DNA of 64,000 nucleotides, from contig CM043942.1 in the NCBI GenBank assembly GCA_014529385.2, forward strand, positions 57,723,340-57,787,339, given 5' to 3'. Shown piece after piece: positions 20,201-29,516 of the stretch. The position numbers and the translations under genes are program-made. The notes below the pieces were generated by a model. It did no database searches. It saw only the letters and a program-made list of their open reading frames with translations, and was not told the DNA's origin. Origin of the DNA: Adiantum capillus-veneris (taxonomy: Eukaryota > Streptophyta > Polypodiopsida > Polypodiales > Pteridaceae). Numbering within the stretch: position 1 is the first letter of the stretch; each line of letters opens with the position of its first letter.

Positions 20201-21286
20201 ACCATTATTTTTAGGCGTCACCACTATGGGTGACACCCATTCTGAGTTTTCTACAGGATAGATGAATCCCGCCTCCAGCAGTTTCCTTACCTCGGCCAAG
20301 AGTGCCTTTTCTTGTATGACCCCCAGTCGTCGTAGCTTTTGCACAACTGGTTTTACCCCTTCCTTCAGCTTAATATGATGTTCCACCACTGTAATGCCTG
20401 TGATTCTTTCATAGTTGTCAATGAACAGCTTAGGAAATCCCATCAACATTTGCAAAAAACTATCTTTCTCCTCAAGTGTTAATTCCGTAGACAACATACC
20501 CTTCAACCTACGTCCTCCTAGGCTAGGTGATTTTCTCTCCTCTTCATTGGGTTTCCCTTTTGGTGATGGATCACCAGTTGTGCTTACCCTTTGTGGATCC
20601 TTCATAATGATACCCATCACATCAATGGAACTATCACTTTCGTCGGTGGATGTGGTCTCCTCCTCATAACTGGAAGATTCTCTAGTTGTTTCATCTGCCG
20701 ATGTTTCCAGATTCATTTGCTTCTGCTTGCCAATCCTCATGTCGTAGTAGATTGTCTCCCCTTTCTTACCGGTCATGCGTAGAAGGCCAGTACCCCAATC
20801 TTGTTCTGCCTTCATGGACGTCAACCATGGACTTCCCAAAATTAGTGGATAGCCCTCCCCCTTAGTAGGCATTACAAAAACATCTACCTCTACCTCAGTG
20901 TTGAAAGCTTTTATTTTCACGGCACTTACCACACCCACACACTTTACTTTTGCGTTGTTTGCCATCTTTGCCTTGCATGGAGAAGGCCTGTCAACCTCGA
21001 GCCCTAATCGAAGCATCATAGCTTCTCTCATTACACAGATTTGTGCACCTCCATCAATGTAGGTGTTTCCAACCCTCTTTCCTTTTATATTTACGTCTGC
21101 AATTGGAAGGATGTCATCCATGTTGCATCTCGAAATTGCTTCGGCTACCTTTGTTTTGGAGCGTCTTGTACTTACCATTTTAGACCATTGTTGCCTTACT
21201 TTTGGTGCAAGATGTAGCAGTTGTGGCCATGTAATCTTCGGTCCTTGCTCTGCCACATCCAATGTTAGATCATAGGACTCTGCCAC
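17243..21286 (-). CDS. T2 pol polyprotein (PR-RT-RNH-aRNH-IN), intact
   Basis: A 1347-codon frame without stops. It opens at GTG codon 21286 inside the gag end, in the -1 phase relative to gag. Motifs in order: the linker ITWPQLLHLAPK; retropepsin YIDGGAQ near 21050 (DGGA instead of DSGA) with LILGSPWL; RT core with FIDDFCIYSS near 19880; degenerate first RNase H (FYVTSSVG, catalytic Asp lost); second RNase H LYFDGAY, NNEAEY, FGDA, QEADALAS near 19000-18680; integrase HH-CC (CKTCKLCQ), GIDAIGPLPR, ISDRGPGF, YYPQYNGLVEKVNG. It then has the GPF-type C-terminal domain (WEVPFIIRKKYANGSYQL) and no chromodomain. This is the best-preserved pol in the window and a candidate for autonomy. Confidence 0.93.
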   Translation of the reverse strand: MAESYDLTLDVAEQGPKITWPQLLHLAPKVRQQWSKMVSTRRSKTKVAEAISRCNMDDILPIADVNIKGKRVGNTYIDGGAQICVMREAMMLRLGLEVDRPSPCKAKMANNAKVKCVGVVSAVKIKAFNTEVEVDVFVMPTKGEGYPLILGSPWLTSMKAEQDWGTGLLRMTGKKGETIYYDMRIGKQKQMNLETSADETTRESSSYEEETTSTDESDSSIDVMGIIMKDPQRVSTTGDPSPKGKPNEEERKSPSLGGRRLKGMLSTELTLEEKDSFLQMLMGFPKLFIDNYERITGITVVEHHIKLKEGVKPVVQKLRRLGVIQEKALLAEVRKLLEAGFIYPVENSEWVSPIVVTPKNNGKWRVCVDYKPLNAATKRDHFTLPFLDEILNEVAGFECYTVCDGYLGYFQIRIALEDQLKTTFITPWGCFAYRVMPFGLTNARATFQRYVTYVFQPFFRTSIRVFIDDFCIYSSRISHLEKVTEGLARLQSLGGKLNVDKCHIGESKVILLGHEISARGINADPSKVSALIALPSPTTARQLVSFLQKVRYLSRFIHLLSQLVLPLQQLTQRSTFTWDEESEHHYNKVKEVLSTLPTISPPKWDEKFYVTSSVGDDSLGAVLLQKDTTTSFMRPINFSSRMMTAGEKGFTHVEHLVLALRFATTKFRSYLMPKHFVILTTDEIFPYVVQHMDMSARITKWLVRLQEFDYTIQVESTTRASLGGLMTYQVFEGKENQSKEGEVRLPPVPPMVEGAYSLYFDGAYKRASDKVAAGIVVFDDKGTKLFSLDQLLDSHSNNEAEYAALTKGLQWCVSQGVQCLNVFGDALLLVRQVNGAWTCKNPSLRTHISGVKTLLGKFEEVQIHHIPRAQNQEADALASERLQEVVVGAIKVKLPLFQGSDALPDIMHFLETGECPSDLTKGQKQWLTRKATRYRLINDGLYCKGKDQILRKVPLSQKITGVIAKFHDGVCGGHFALDITSRKILQVGFIWPSLNRDVHHWCKTCKLCQKAGTRSLMPEPQTPILSYGPFEKWGIDAIGPLPRANSGKFYNIMGVNYMTRWAEATTTTRITAVEIAKFIYENICCRFGTPLEIISDRGPGFRAHLVGELMQKLGITRRHSSSYYPQYNGLVEKVNGMVSRIITKQVNNHLRDWDKYLLPALWAYRTSFRTSLGFTPYHLVFGKEAILPIEVQLQSLRVMASQLQQPNMHLRDHIINLERLQLDSEEAINYYVAQAEHRRLSFNEHLRKKELKKGMLVLRYENRFDTRKDKKLLLRWEVPFIIRKKYANGSYQLMEADGKLHKTRVNGWQLKPYFLLFDQAPPIDIPDEDTPSAATSDDNDQTDELET

Positions 21287-22467
21287 ATAGTTTCTCCTCT
21301 CATGCTTCTCTCATCATCTAATTGTGTAGCTTTCTCCCTCCTAGCTCTTTTCACAGTCATGGCTTCAAGTGGTCCTGAAAAGGTTAGCTTCTCCTTACCC
21401 TTGTCACTCTCCTTTGCTCTAGGTGGATCCACTACTACGGATTTTCCTTTCTCTTCTAGCCTTATGATGTTTACAGGGCGATCAGGTGGTGGGGTTGGTG
21501 GAAGAGGTGGGATGGATGCTTGTAGTGGTGTCTGGGGTGGACGTAGAATTTTTATTGGTGGGGGTGGTGCTCGGGGTGGGGGTGTTCTTTCTCTAGGGGG
21601 TGACAATTGGTTCCTCCTACCTCCTCTATTATAGTTTTGTCGTGGTTTGGGACAGTAGTACATACCGTGACCGTCTTCTCCGCAGTTGTAGCAATGATAC
21701 TCCCTGTTTTGTCGTCGTGCTCTTCCAGGGTCTTGATCTCTTTCTTGACTCCTCCCTTGCTGTATTAAGTGGACAAACAAATTCTGCAGTTGGTCAGTAA
21801 TATGGGCCAACATATCTTGTTGGTCATCTCTTACCCCAAGAGCCGGTGGTGGTGGTATGGTGGTTGTCGTAGTTGCTGGTCGACGCGATGTTCCTGCTTC
21901 TGCTGACTCGGTTTCTTTGGATTTCATTCGCAGCTTCTTATCCTTAAGGCAAGCAATCTCAACGGCTAACTCGTACGTAGCCGGGAATCTACCTTTCACC
22001 TTCTCCTTGAGAAGTGGCCATAAGCCATGCGTGAACCGATCTTTTTTTAGGAAATCGGGTGCGGCTTCCCCCCTTGCCAGTGACTCAACCCACCGTTCCC
22101 ACAAATCCACAAATTTGGACTCATAGGTGGCATATTCTAAAAGACCCTCCTGCTTCAAGTCTCTCAACTTGTCGCACAACATTTCTAAAGTGGTATGTCC
22201 CCCAAAGCGCCTCTTAAAAGCGGGTTTTAAGGGTTTCCAGTCATCCTTGGTTGCTTGTGGAAGTGCATTGTACCATGATCTAGCTTCTAGCTTCATGAGA
22301 TGCTTAAAGATTCTAACCCGGGATTCATCCGTATCTTTGTTGCTCACTACACATGCTACTTCAAAGTCATCTAGGAAGTCTGTTACCAAATCCTCCCCCT
22401 TCTTCCCTTTAAATGTTGGAAATGCTACACTTGCCATGATTGCTGAGAGAGAGCTAGAAAGACACAT
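21265..22467 (-). CDS. T2 gag
   Basis: A 400-codon frame from ATG 22467, or ATG 22437 (MASVAFPTFKG), which aligns better with the MAFPNF start of T1 and T3. The N-terminal capsid-like domain has WYNALP, then the basic KFVDLWERW and KEKVKGRFP blocks. A Pro/Arg-rich linker and one CCHC knuckle, CYNCGEDGHGMYYC, follow near 21690. The end overlaps pol by 22 nt. In T1 and T3 the same junction is in one frame, so here either a -1 frameshift is used or a base was lost. Confidence 0.9.
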   Translation of the reverse strand: MCLSSSLSAIMASVAFPTFKGKKGEDLVTDFLDDFEVACVVSNKDTDESRVRIFKHLMKLEARSWYNALPQATKDDWKPLKPAFKRRFGGHTTLEMLCDKLRDLKQEGLLEYATYESKFVDLWERWVESLARGEAAPDFLKKDRFTHGLWPLLKEKVKGRFPATYELAVEIACLKDKKLRMKSKETESAEAGTSRRPATTTTTIPPPPALGVRDDQQDMLAHITDQLQNLFVHLIQQGRSQERDQDPGRARRQNREYHCYNCGEDGHGMYYCPKPRQNYNRGGRRNQLSPPRERTPPPRAPPPPIKILRPPQTPLQASIPPLPPTPPPDRPVNIIRLEEKGKSVVVDPPRAKESDKGKEKLTFSGPLEAMTVKRARREKATQLDDERSMRGETMWQSPMI

Positions 22468-22521
22468 TGCTTAACTTGCAAAAGTTTTTTTTCTTCTTTA
22501 CAAGGAGGCATGTATACCCTC

Positions 22522-22740
22522 TTATACTAGTACATAGATTAAAACTTCAAACGGTACATTGCCTTGTACCAAAGGTAAGACAAATGGTTGATCTGATGCC
22601 AAAACCTCAAAACATCGCTCCCCACCCAGCATGGTGTCAATGACGTGCTGGTAGTGACCCTTCAAATCTAGTATTACCTTGATTGAGTGTACACGTGTTG
22701 GTATGTGTGATCTGTCTTGAGGTAGGTTGTACTGATTCAT
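22522..22740 (-). CDS. ORF-F of T2
   Basis: A 72-residue ATG-started frame ends 55 nt before the gag ATG. It is the most diverged ORF-F member but keeps the core: LGGERCFEVL, PFVLPLVQG, and the hydrophobic tail VPFEVLIYVLV. The same position relative to gag as in T1 and T3 supports homology. The function is unknown. Confidence 0.6.
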   Translation of the reverse strand: MNQYNLPQDRSHIPTRVHSIKVILDLKGHYQHVIDTMLGGERCFEVLASDQPFVLPLVQGNVPFEVLIYVLV

Positions 22741-22853
22741 GTGAAGCTTAGAGGTGCTTAGTCACTGTCCAAGCTTGTGGGAGAGGGTGGTGTTCTTTCC
22801 TGAAACAAACTTAGTAGATCCCTAGTTTCTCTAGTGAGAGTGTGAGCCAATGA

Positions 22854-23207
22854 TTACGTTATCTGTGCTGCAGCATCAGGTGCGACCCAAAAACTGACTG
22901 TGATAATTACCTCGGTGACTTGAGTTACCCGATTCTCAAAGTAGAATAGTGTTGATTCTCTATTGTGTAGAGCTCCTTCCATTTTGTTGTTGTGGGTTCG
23001 TTGTGAGCTCCTTCTCCTTCTTCTTCTTGGCACTTGGCCTATGTATATCCACTGGGTTTGGCGTGTTGGTTGACTCTCCCACTGCAAATCGATTACCGTT
23101 ACGCCTGGCACTCGAGCTTCGATGGAGATGCGGAGTTCGTCTAGCTGTGCTTGGAGCTCTTCTTCTTTTGTCGTCCAATTAGCAAATCCTGCTAGCCATT
23201 CATCCAT
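22854..23207 (-). CDS. ORF-M of T2 (MDEW leader ORF)
   Basis: A 117-residue frame from ATG 23207, 53 nt after the primer site. Its N-terminus MDEWLAGFANWTTKEEE matches T3 ORF-M (MDEWREEFAKWRTEEEE), followed in both by a helical stretch, PG-(T/S)VI-(D/E)-(L/I)Q, and an Arg-rich run (RRRRRR). In T2 the frame continues where T3 stops. Its C-terminal half (FYFENRVTQVTEV to AAA) may correspond to the separate T3 ORF at 32316. Charged helical content and the basic patch could suit RNA binding, but this is speculation. Confidence 0.6.
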   Translation of the reverse strand: MDEWLAGFANWTTKEEELQAQLDELRISIEARVPGVTVIDLQWESQPTRQTQWIYIGQVPRRRRRRSSQRTHNNKMEGALHNRESTLFYFENRVTQVTEVIITVSFWVAPDAAAQIT

Positions 23208-23260
23208 TCACAATAGTTTAAGGGTTTCAGTCTTGTAAACTGAAGGGTTTCATGAAAAGA

Positions 23261-23278
23261 TCCTCCGTGGGGTCACCA
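23261..23278 (-). promoter_or_regulatory. T2 primer-binding site
   Basis: TGGTGACCCCACGGAGGA on the minus strand, 2 nt after the 5' LTR end. It differs from the T1 site at one base. Confidence 0.75.
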
Positions 23279-23280
23279 AA

Positions 23281-24385
23281 TGACGGGAGCAAAGCGAACC
23301 CCGAACCCCCGACGGCCTCTCAAACACCGGGGACCGAATGGCGCGCCTCGAGCCTGTCATGGTAAAGCAAACAGGGGCACCACCTAGCTTCAACGGCTAG
23401 GACGCAAACAACACACCACCATAACAAAGTTTTCATCTAAGAGAGATGGATTCTTGGCAGTAATGATGAAGAAGAAAGGGAATGAGATCAAGTGAGAGAG
23501 AGAGAGAGAGAGAAAATGAGGGAGGGGTTATAGCGGCTTAGTACTTAGGCACCACAAAAGGATGGCGAATCCACACACCCTTCACACATACACAAGCTCA
23601 CTCCAAACACAAGATTAGGTGGCGATTCCGCACACCTCACATGGGCAAAACATTGCAAGAAAACATACTCACAAAACCTCAAGCTTTATTTAGAGAATAA
23701 GGCGATGAATTGGGGAGCATAGGGTAGGGGAATGAGAAGGGATAGAGTGGTAGAGCACATGACAGATAGGTGGGAGTTGATAGCGAAGACTCGCACGAAG
23801 GTTATGGCCATCATCCTTCATTTAGTTTCCCTTCATCTTCCATAGCCAAGGGTGTAGAGGTCATGCTCAGCATGGTGATTGCTATGATGGTGATGGTGTG
23901 GGTGTGTGTGTGTGCACTAGGCACACATAGTGCATAGTGTGTTCTTCGGTGATGTTGTGTGTGTCTAGTGTGATGCTGACCCCTCTTTATATAGGGGAGG
24001 AGGGGGGAGAAATTCTAGAATTTAGAAATGAAGAAATCATTATCTACATAGGCCATGTGACTGTGGGCCCCACTTGTCTGGCTGTGTGTATATGTGCCAG
24101 AACAGCAGTCTCATGAGAGAGAGAATAAGAGAGAGAGAGATGGGTGGATGAGAAAAAGTGAGAGGTGACATGGAGAATAAAGTAATTACAAGAGGGGAGA
24201 GAGGGGAGTGTGTTCAGAGGTGAATCTGTGTGCAGATGTGTTTGAACACAAGAAAAATCAGGTAACCACCGGGTGGGGATGGGTCTGTGGGCACCTTTCT
24301 TTTGTGAAACTGAGTGTGTGTGAGTGTGGGGGAGGTTATTTAGCTACAAGACAAGAGACATGGCGCCCTTTAGAGAGAGAGGGGG
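23281..24385 (-). repeat. T2 5' LTR, first part
   Basis: It matches 15672 onward to the gagagagagggggg position, where T3 is inserted. The TATA box is at 23986-23995. The LTR continues at 35391. Confidence 0.92.
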
Positions 24386-25884
24386 TGATAGAGGGAAAAA
24401 GAGCAGTGCAATCGGGTGGCCTCTATACTCGTGCACACTCCACAAACCACGCCTCATGCAAACAAGCAAAGAACAAAACAAACGGGGCACCACCCTAAAT
24501 TAAGAGGTTTAGCGACCTCACACATAGTGCACATAGGCAAGTGAGACTTCGGGCATTATGATGGCATCAAAACATATGGAAAAACACATAGAAACGAAGC
24601 TTAGGGACCTTATGTAGCATATATATACACAAGACATCAGGTTAACAATACAACGGCATCTGATCATACATAACAAGGATATAGAGAAGCAAGCCAAGGA
24701 TGGCATAATCCCTCGTCAAAAACAATCAACGCAGCAAGTAGGTATGATCCTACTAGCAACACATCAATACCTTAGAGAATGATGGTGAGGATGGTGGCCA
24801 TGGAGCATGAGAGAAGACTCCTTATTTAGGTTTTAGGGCTAGTAATGTAGCATACTAGAGGGAGAGAGAGAGAGAGGGAGAGAGAGTAGAGCTCCATCCA
24901 TAGCTCCTCGTTGTGAGCAATGTCGTCATAGCTTCGTTGCTTGGTGAAGTGGGTGAAGTGTTGGTTTTGAGTGAGAGAAGGCCTCCTTATATAGGTTTCT
25001 GAGAGGGTTTAGTATTAGGGATAAACATGCTTAAATCCGCTGATTGGGGTTACTTTTTGCTTAGGGTGGTCAACAGATTGAGGTCACCTGATATGTCACC
25101 ATCAAGATATTCTCTAGAGTGATGTGAGAGGGGAGGATAAATGCTGATTTTTTCTGATTGTGACACATGGGGATAAGGCCTTGACCAGCATTTAAGAGCA
25201 GGTAAGGTGGCTGTTGAAACTGGAGGTTCTGCAGATGTCAGGGGGGGACCTGCTGGGTCCTCCTCAATATCAAATTCTCAAAAAAATCTCAACCATGGCT
25301 TCTTTTGACATGTGTTCTTTGAAAAAATCAGCATGTCTCTTTTCAACTCAAAAGTCTTTATCCCTGTTGACTCACCTTTACCATAAGATTTTCCCCTTTT
25401 CTCCTCATGTAACTGCATTGTTGATGCCCAATCACTGCTTGTAGTAACAGTGAACTGTTACCTACCAAATACTTATGGTGCAGTAAAAAATATTTACCAT
25501 GGGTAAAAAAAGTTACTGTACGTAAAAAGTGATTTGTATTTACCATGTAGGTGAAAAATATTTACTACAGGTAAAAAAATATTTACTGTCGGTAAAAAAG
25601 TGAAAACGGAGTATGCTGTGTTGTGAGTCCACACGAACATCCTCATGTAAATTTCACTAGAAATTCACACCTAGAATGGGCTATTCTGTAAGATATAGGT
25701 TGTAGGCATGCATAAGAGCTCGTTCCCACGTATCTTCTGTCCATGGCACTTTTTACTCTTTGGTGCTTGTGAAGTAGATTTTTCTTCTCTTTCGAGATCC
25801 CTTGGACTAGAGTATCCTCATCTCCCCAACAACTGACTGTGCCTTTATTGCATCTTCAGAAGGGGTCCTAAAAAACATGCATCA
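24386..25884 (-). repeat. T3 3'-side LTR
   Basis: The LTR is 1499 bp, from TGATAGAGGG to ATGCATCA on the plus strand. It matches 32786-34302 with roughly 2 percent differences by eye. The TATA box is at 24986-24995. A degenerate array of short palindromic ggtaaaa/tttacc units lies at about 25480-25610. Confidence 0.92.
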
Positions 25885-26215
25885 TATAGCACTCCCCCTT
25901 AAGCTAGAGGTATTTGATGCCTCTAGCTATAGGTTGTGCTACAATAGGGTTCTCTTGAATACTTACCTACCTGGTACCAATTGAATTTGCCATGTTACTG
26001 CTTTCTTGGCTGATGCACCCTGTTTAGTCCTTTCTGATGAATAATTGTATCCATCCATGACTAACAACTGGTCTCCTAGACCCTTGAAAGCCATACCCCA
26101 TCCATTGTCAATATCCGCTTTCCTTGGTAGCATTCTCTTTTTTTCTTTTTTTCTTCTCTTTTTTTCCTTTTTTTTTTAAAAAAAATAGGGAACGACTATG
26201 TACATGATTGTTACC
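25885..26215 (-). other. T3 3' non-coding region with polypurine tract
   Basis: Directly inside the LTR the minus strand reads AAGGGGGAGTGCTATA, the likely polypurine tract (25885-25900). A further long A/G-rich run lies at about 26130-26190. No gene is present. Confidence 0.65.
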
Positions 26216-29200
26216 TTAGTTGGAGCTCAAATATGATGAGCTCTCCTCTGAACCATCCTTAGCATTGATTTCACCAGCATATGGCTGTGAAAGACGACAT
26301 TGGTAGGCCTTCAATCGCCAACCATTTACCGGGGTTTGATGTACCTTACCATCTAGGTCACCTAGTTGGTAACTACCATTTGAGATCTTCTGTATCACTA
26401 CAAAAGGGCCTTCCCACTTGAGCAAGAACTTACCATCCTTACTGCGATCAAAGCGATTGTCGTATCTGAGCACTAAAGAACCTTCCTTGATACCTTTCTT
26501 GACAAGGTTGCGATTGAACTTCTTTCGTTTCTTCTCTGCCTGGGCTGCATAGTACTTCACTGCTGACTCTTGATCTAGCCCTAACCTCTCCAAATCGTTG
26601 ATTCTTCCTTCCACCTGCTTCTCTTGACTATCCTATTGATGTTCTTTTAGAACTTGGAGGCTCGCTAGCTCCACTTCTATAGGCAATAGTGCCTCTTGCC
26701 CGTAAACCAAGTGAAAAGGTGTATACCCCAAGGATGTTTTAAAGGATGTTCTGTAGGCCCAAAGTGCTGCATCTAGGTGTTTGTCCCATGTCTTAGGATG
26801 TAAATGCACTTGCTTAGTGATGATTTTACATATAAGACCATTTACCTTTTCCACAAGACCATTGCACTGAGGGTAGTATGGTGTAGAGTGCCTGTGCTTG
26901 ATTTTTAACTTTCTCATCAATTGCCCGACTAAATCAGCTCGAAATCCCAGTCCCCTATCCGAGAATATCTCCAAAGGTGTGCCAAAACGGCAACAAAGGC
27001 ATTCAAAAATGAAATCACTCACGTCCTTGGCTGTGATGCGCTTTGTGGGACGAGCTTCTGCCCATCTGGTCATGTACTCCACCCCCATAATGATGTATTC
27101 CTTCCCTAATTGAGTGCAAGGTAGTGGCCCTATTGCATCTATCCACCATCTTTCAAATGGCCCATAGGTTTTGATTGGATGCTGATTTTCATGGGTAAGA
27201 CGCCTTGGTCCAGCTTTTTGGCAAACCTCACATGTGCGGCACCAATGTTGTACATCTCGATGGAGGCTTGGCCACGTGAACCCTGCTTGTAAAATCTTTC
27301 TGCTAGTAATCTCTTGTGCAAAGTGGCCACCACACACACCTTCATGACAACTAAACAAAATATCCTTTATCTCTTGGGATGCAGGAACTCTCCTTAAGAC
27401 ATCATCTTTCCCTCTACAATACAAGTCCTCATTCACTAAGCTATAGCTGGTAGCCTTTTTTGCCAACCACCTACGTTCACTTTTACTCATACCAGAGGGT
27501 GCTTCACAATGCTCAAGAAAGTAAAGTAAATCATGCAGCTCCTCCTTTCCCTGGTATAAAGGACTTTTCACAAGGATAGCACCTACTATGAGAGTTTGTA
27601 GTTCTTCACCTGCTAAGGCATCTGCTTCTCGATTTTGATCTCTAGGTACAAAGTGCACTCAAACTTCTTTAAAACCCTTCTACAAGGCCTTTGCTTCCCT
27701 CATCTTAACAGACAATTTGTCATTTTTACAGGCCCATACACCAACCATTTGCTTAACAATCAACATGGAGTCACCAAAAACATTTAGCTTTGTGATGCCC
27801 TGAGAAAGACAACATTGCAACCCTAAAACAAGGGCATGGTACTCTGCCTCATTGTTAGAATGAACCTCTTTTAGATGAAACCCTTTTGCAAAGATCTTCT
27901 CCTTCTCTGGACCTAATATTACTATGCCTGATGATGCCTTGTCTTTGGTCCTCTTGTAAGCCCCATCAAAATGCAGACTGTGTGTTCCCAGTAGAACTTC
28001 AGGCTCCGGGATAGGCGGTACCTTACTAGGTGCCTCTTTCTTGGCCTTCTCATAACACCTTTGTGTGAGGACATCTGTCAAACAAGCACGGGTGGAATCC
28101 TCTACTTGTAGTGTGTAGTCAAACTCTTGAAGCTGCACCACCCACTTTGCTATTCTTTGAGACAATTCCATGTGTTGTAGGGCATATGGAAAAACCTCCT
28201 CAGTTGTGATCACCACAAATTGTCTCGGAAGTAAGTAAGCCCGAAACTTCTCCACTGCAAACTTAAGAGCTAGCACCAATTGCTCAGTTGCGCTGAAACC
28301 CTTTTCAGCAGCTGTCATCACTCTACTAGAGAAGTAGACTGGTCTCATGAGAGATGTCTTTGGGTCTTTTTGCATCAAGACAGCTCCTAGAGCTTCTGGA
28401 CCTACACTAGGATTTACATAGAATAATTCACCCCATGTGGGTTGTAGGACGACATGCAATGAGCTCAAAATGGTTTTAACTTCTTGAAAGCACCTTTCAC
28501 CCTCCTCACTCCATGTCAATGTAGTGTGTTTAGTGAGCTGCTGCAAAGGATAGATTGCCTGAGAAAGGAGATGTATGAATCGTCCCATGTAGCGAACCTT
28601 TTGAATGAAGGAGACTAGTTGCTTCACGTTTGAAGGAGTAGGTAAAGCTAACAATGTCTTTACCTTTTCAGGGTCAGCCTCAATACCATCTTGAGACACA
28701 ACATGGCCTAGTGGAGTGACCTTGCTCTCACCTATGTGGCACTTGTCTTTATTCAATTGCCCACCCAATTGGGCCAGACGGGTGAAACCTTCATCAACCT
28801 TGGACAGATGTACTTCCCTAGAGCTGTAAATGCAAAAATCATCAATGAAGACTCGTATGGACTTACCAAAGTAAGGTTGAAACACCAAGTTCATAAACCT
28901 CTGGAAAGTAGCTGGGGCATTAGTTAAACCAAAAGGCATAACTCTATAAGCAAAACACCCCCAAGGTGTTATGAAGGTAGTCTTTCTTTGGTCTTCATCT
29001 GCAATTCTGATTTGGAAGTAGCTTGAGTACCCATCACACACTGTGTACCTTTTATGACCAGCCACTTCATTTAGTTTCATCTTGAAAAGGCAAAGGAAAA
29101 TGGTCCCTTTTTGTGGCTACATTTAGAGGCTTGTAATCCACACATACCCTCCACTTCCCATTTTTCTTTGGTGCTACCACAACTGGAGACACCCACTCAG

Positions 29201-29516
29201 AATCTTCCACTGGGTAGATAAATCCTGCCTTGAGTAATCTTTTTACTTCTTTTAAGAGTGCATCTTGTTGCACTCGCCCTAATCTCCTTAGCCTTTGCAC
29301 CACTGGTTTGGCACCTTCCTTTAACTAGATATGGTGTTGGGTTACCGTCACTCCTTTAATGTGCTCGTAATCAGTCATAAAGAGGCCAGCATGCTTCTTT
29401 AGTACCTGCAAATAGGGTTCTCTCTCTTCTTCTAGTAGGTCCTTAGCTAGCATCTCCTCTAAGCCTGTGGCTTCTTCCTTGTTTAGAGAGTCTTGACCAC
29501 CTTCTCCTTCTAGGTT
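26216..29516 (-). pseudogene. T3 pol (RT-RNH-aRNH-IN), broken
   Basis: Pieces in order: RT N-terminus 29303-29067; RT core with FIDDFCIYSS, degenerate first RNase H (FYVNPSVG) and second RNase H (LHFDGAY, NNEAEY, FGDS) 29080-27680; integrase HH-CC, catalytic core and YYPQCNGLVEKVNG 27658-26633; integrase C-terminus 26614-26216. Lesions seen: TAG near 29325 where T1 and T2 have a sense codon; a frameshift at 29070-29080; TAG at 27680; TGA near 27659; TAG at 26633. The last is absent from the partial second copy (CAA-GAG there), so it is private to this copy. It cannot encode full pol. Confidence 0.9.
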
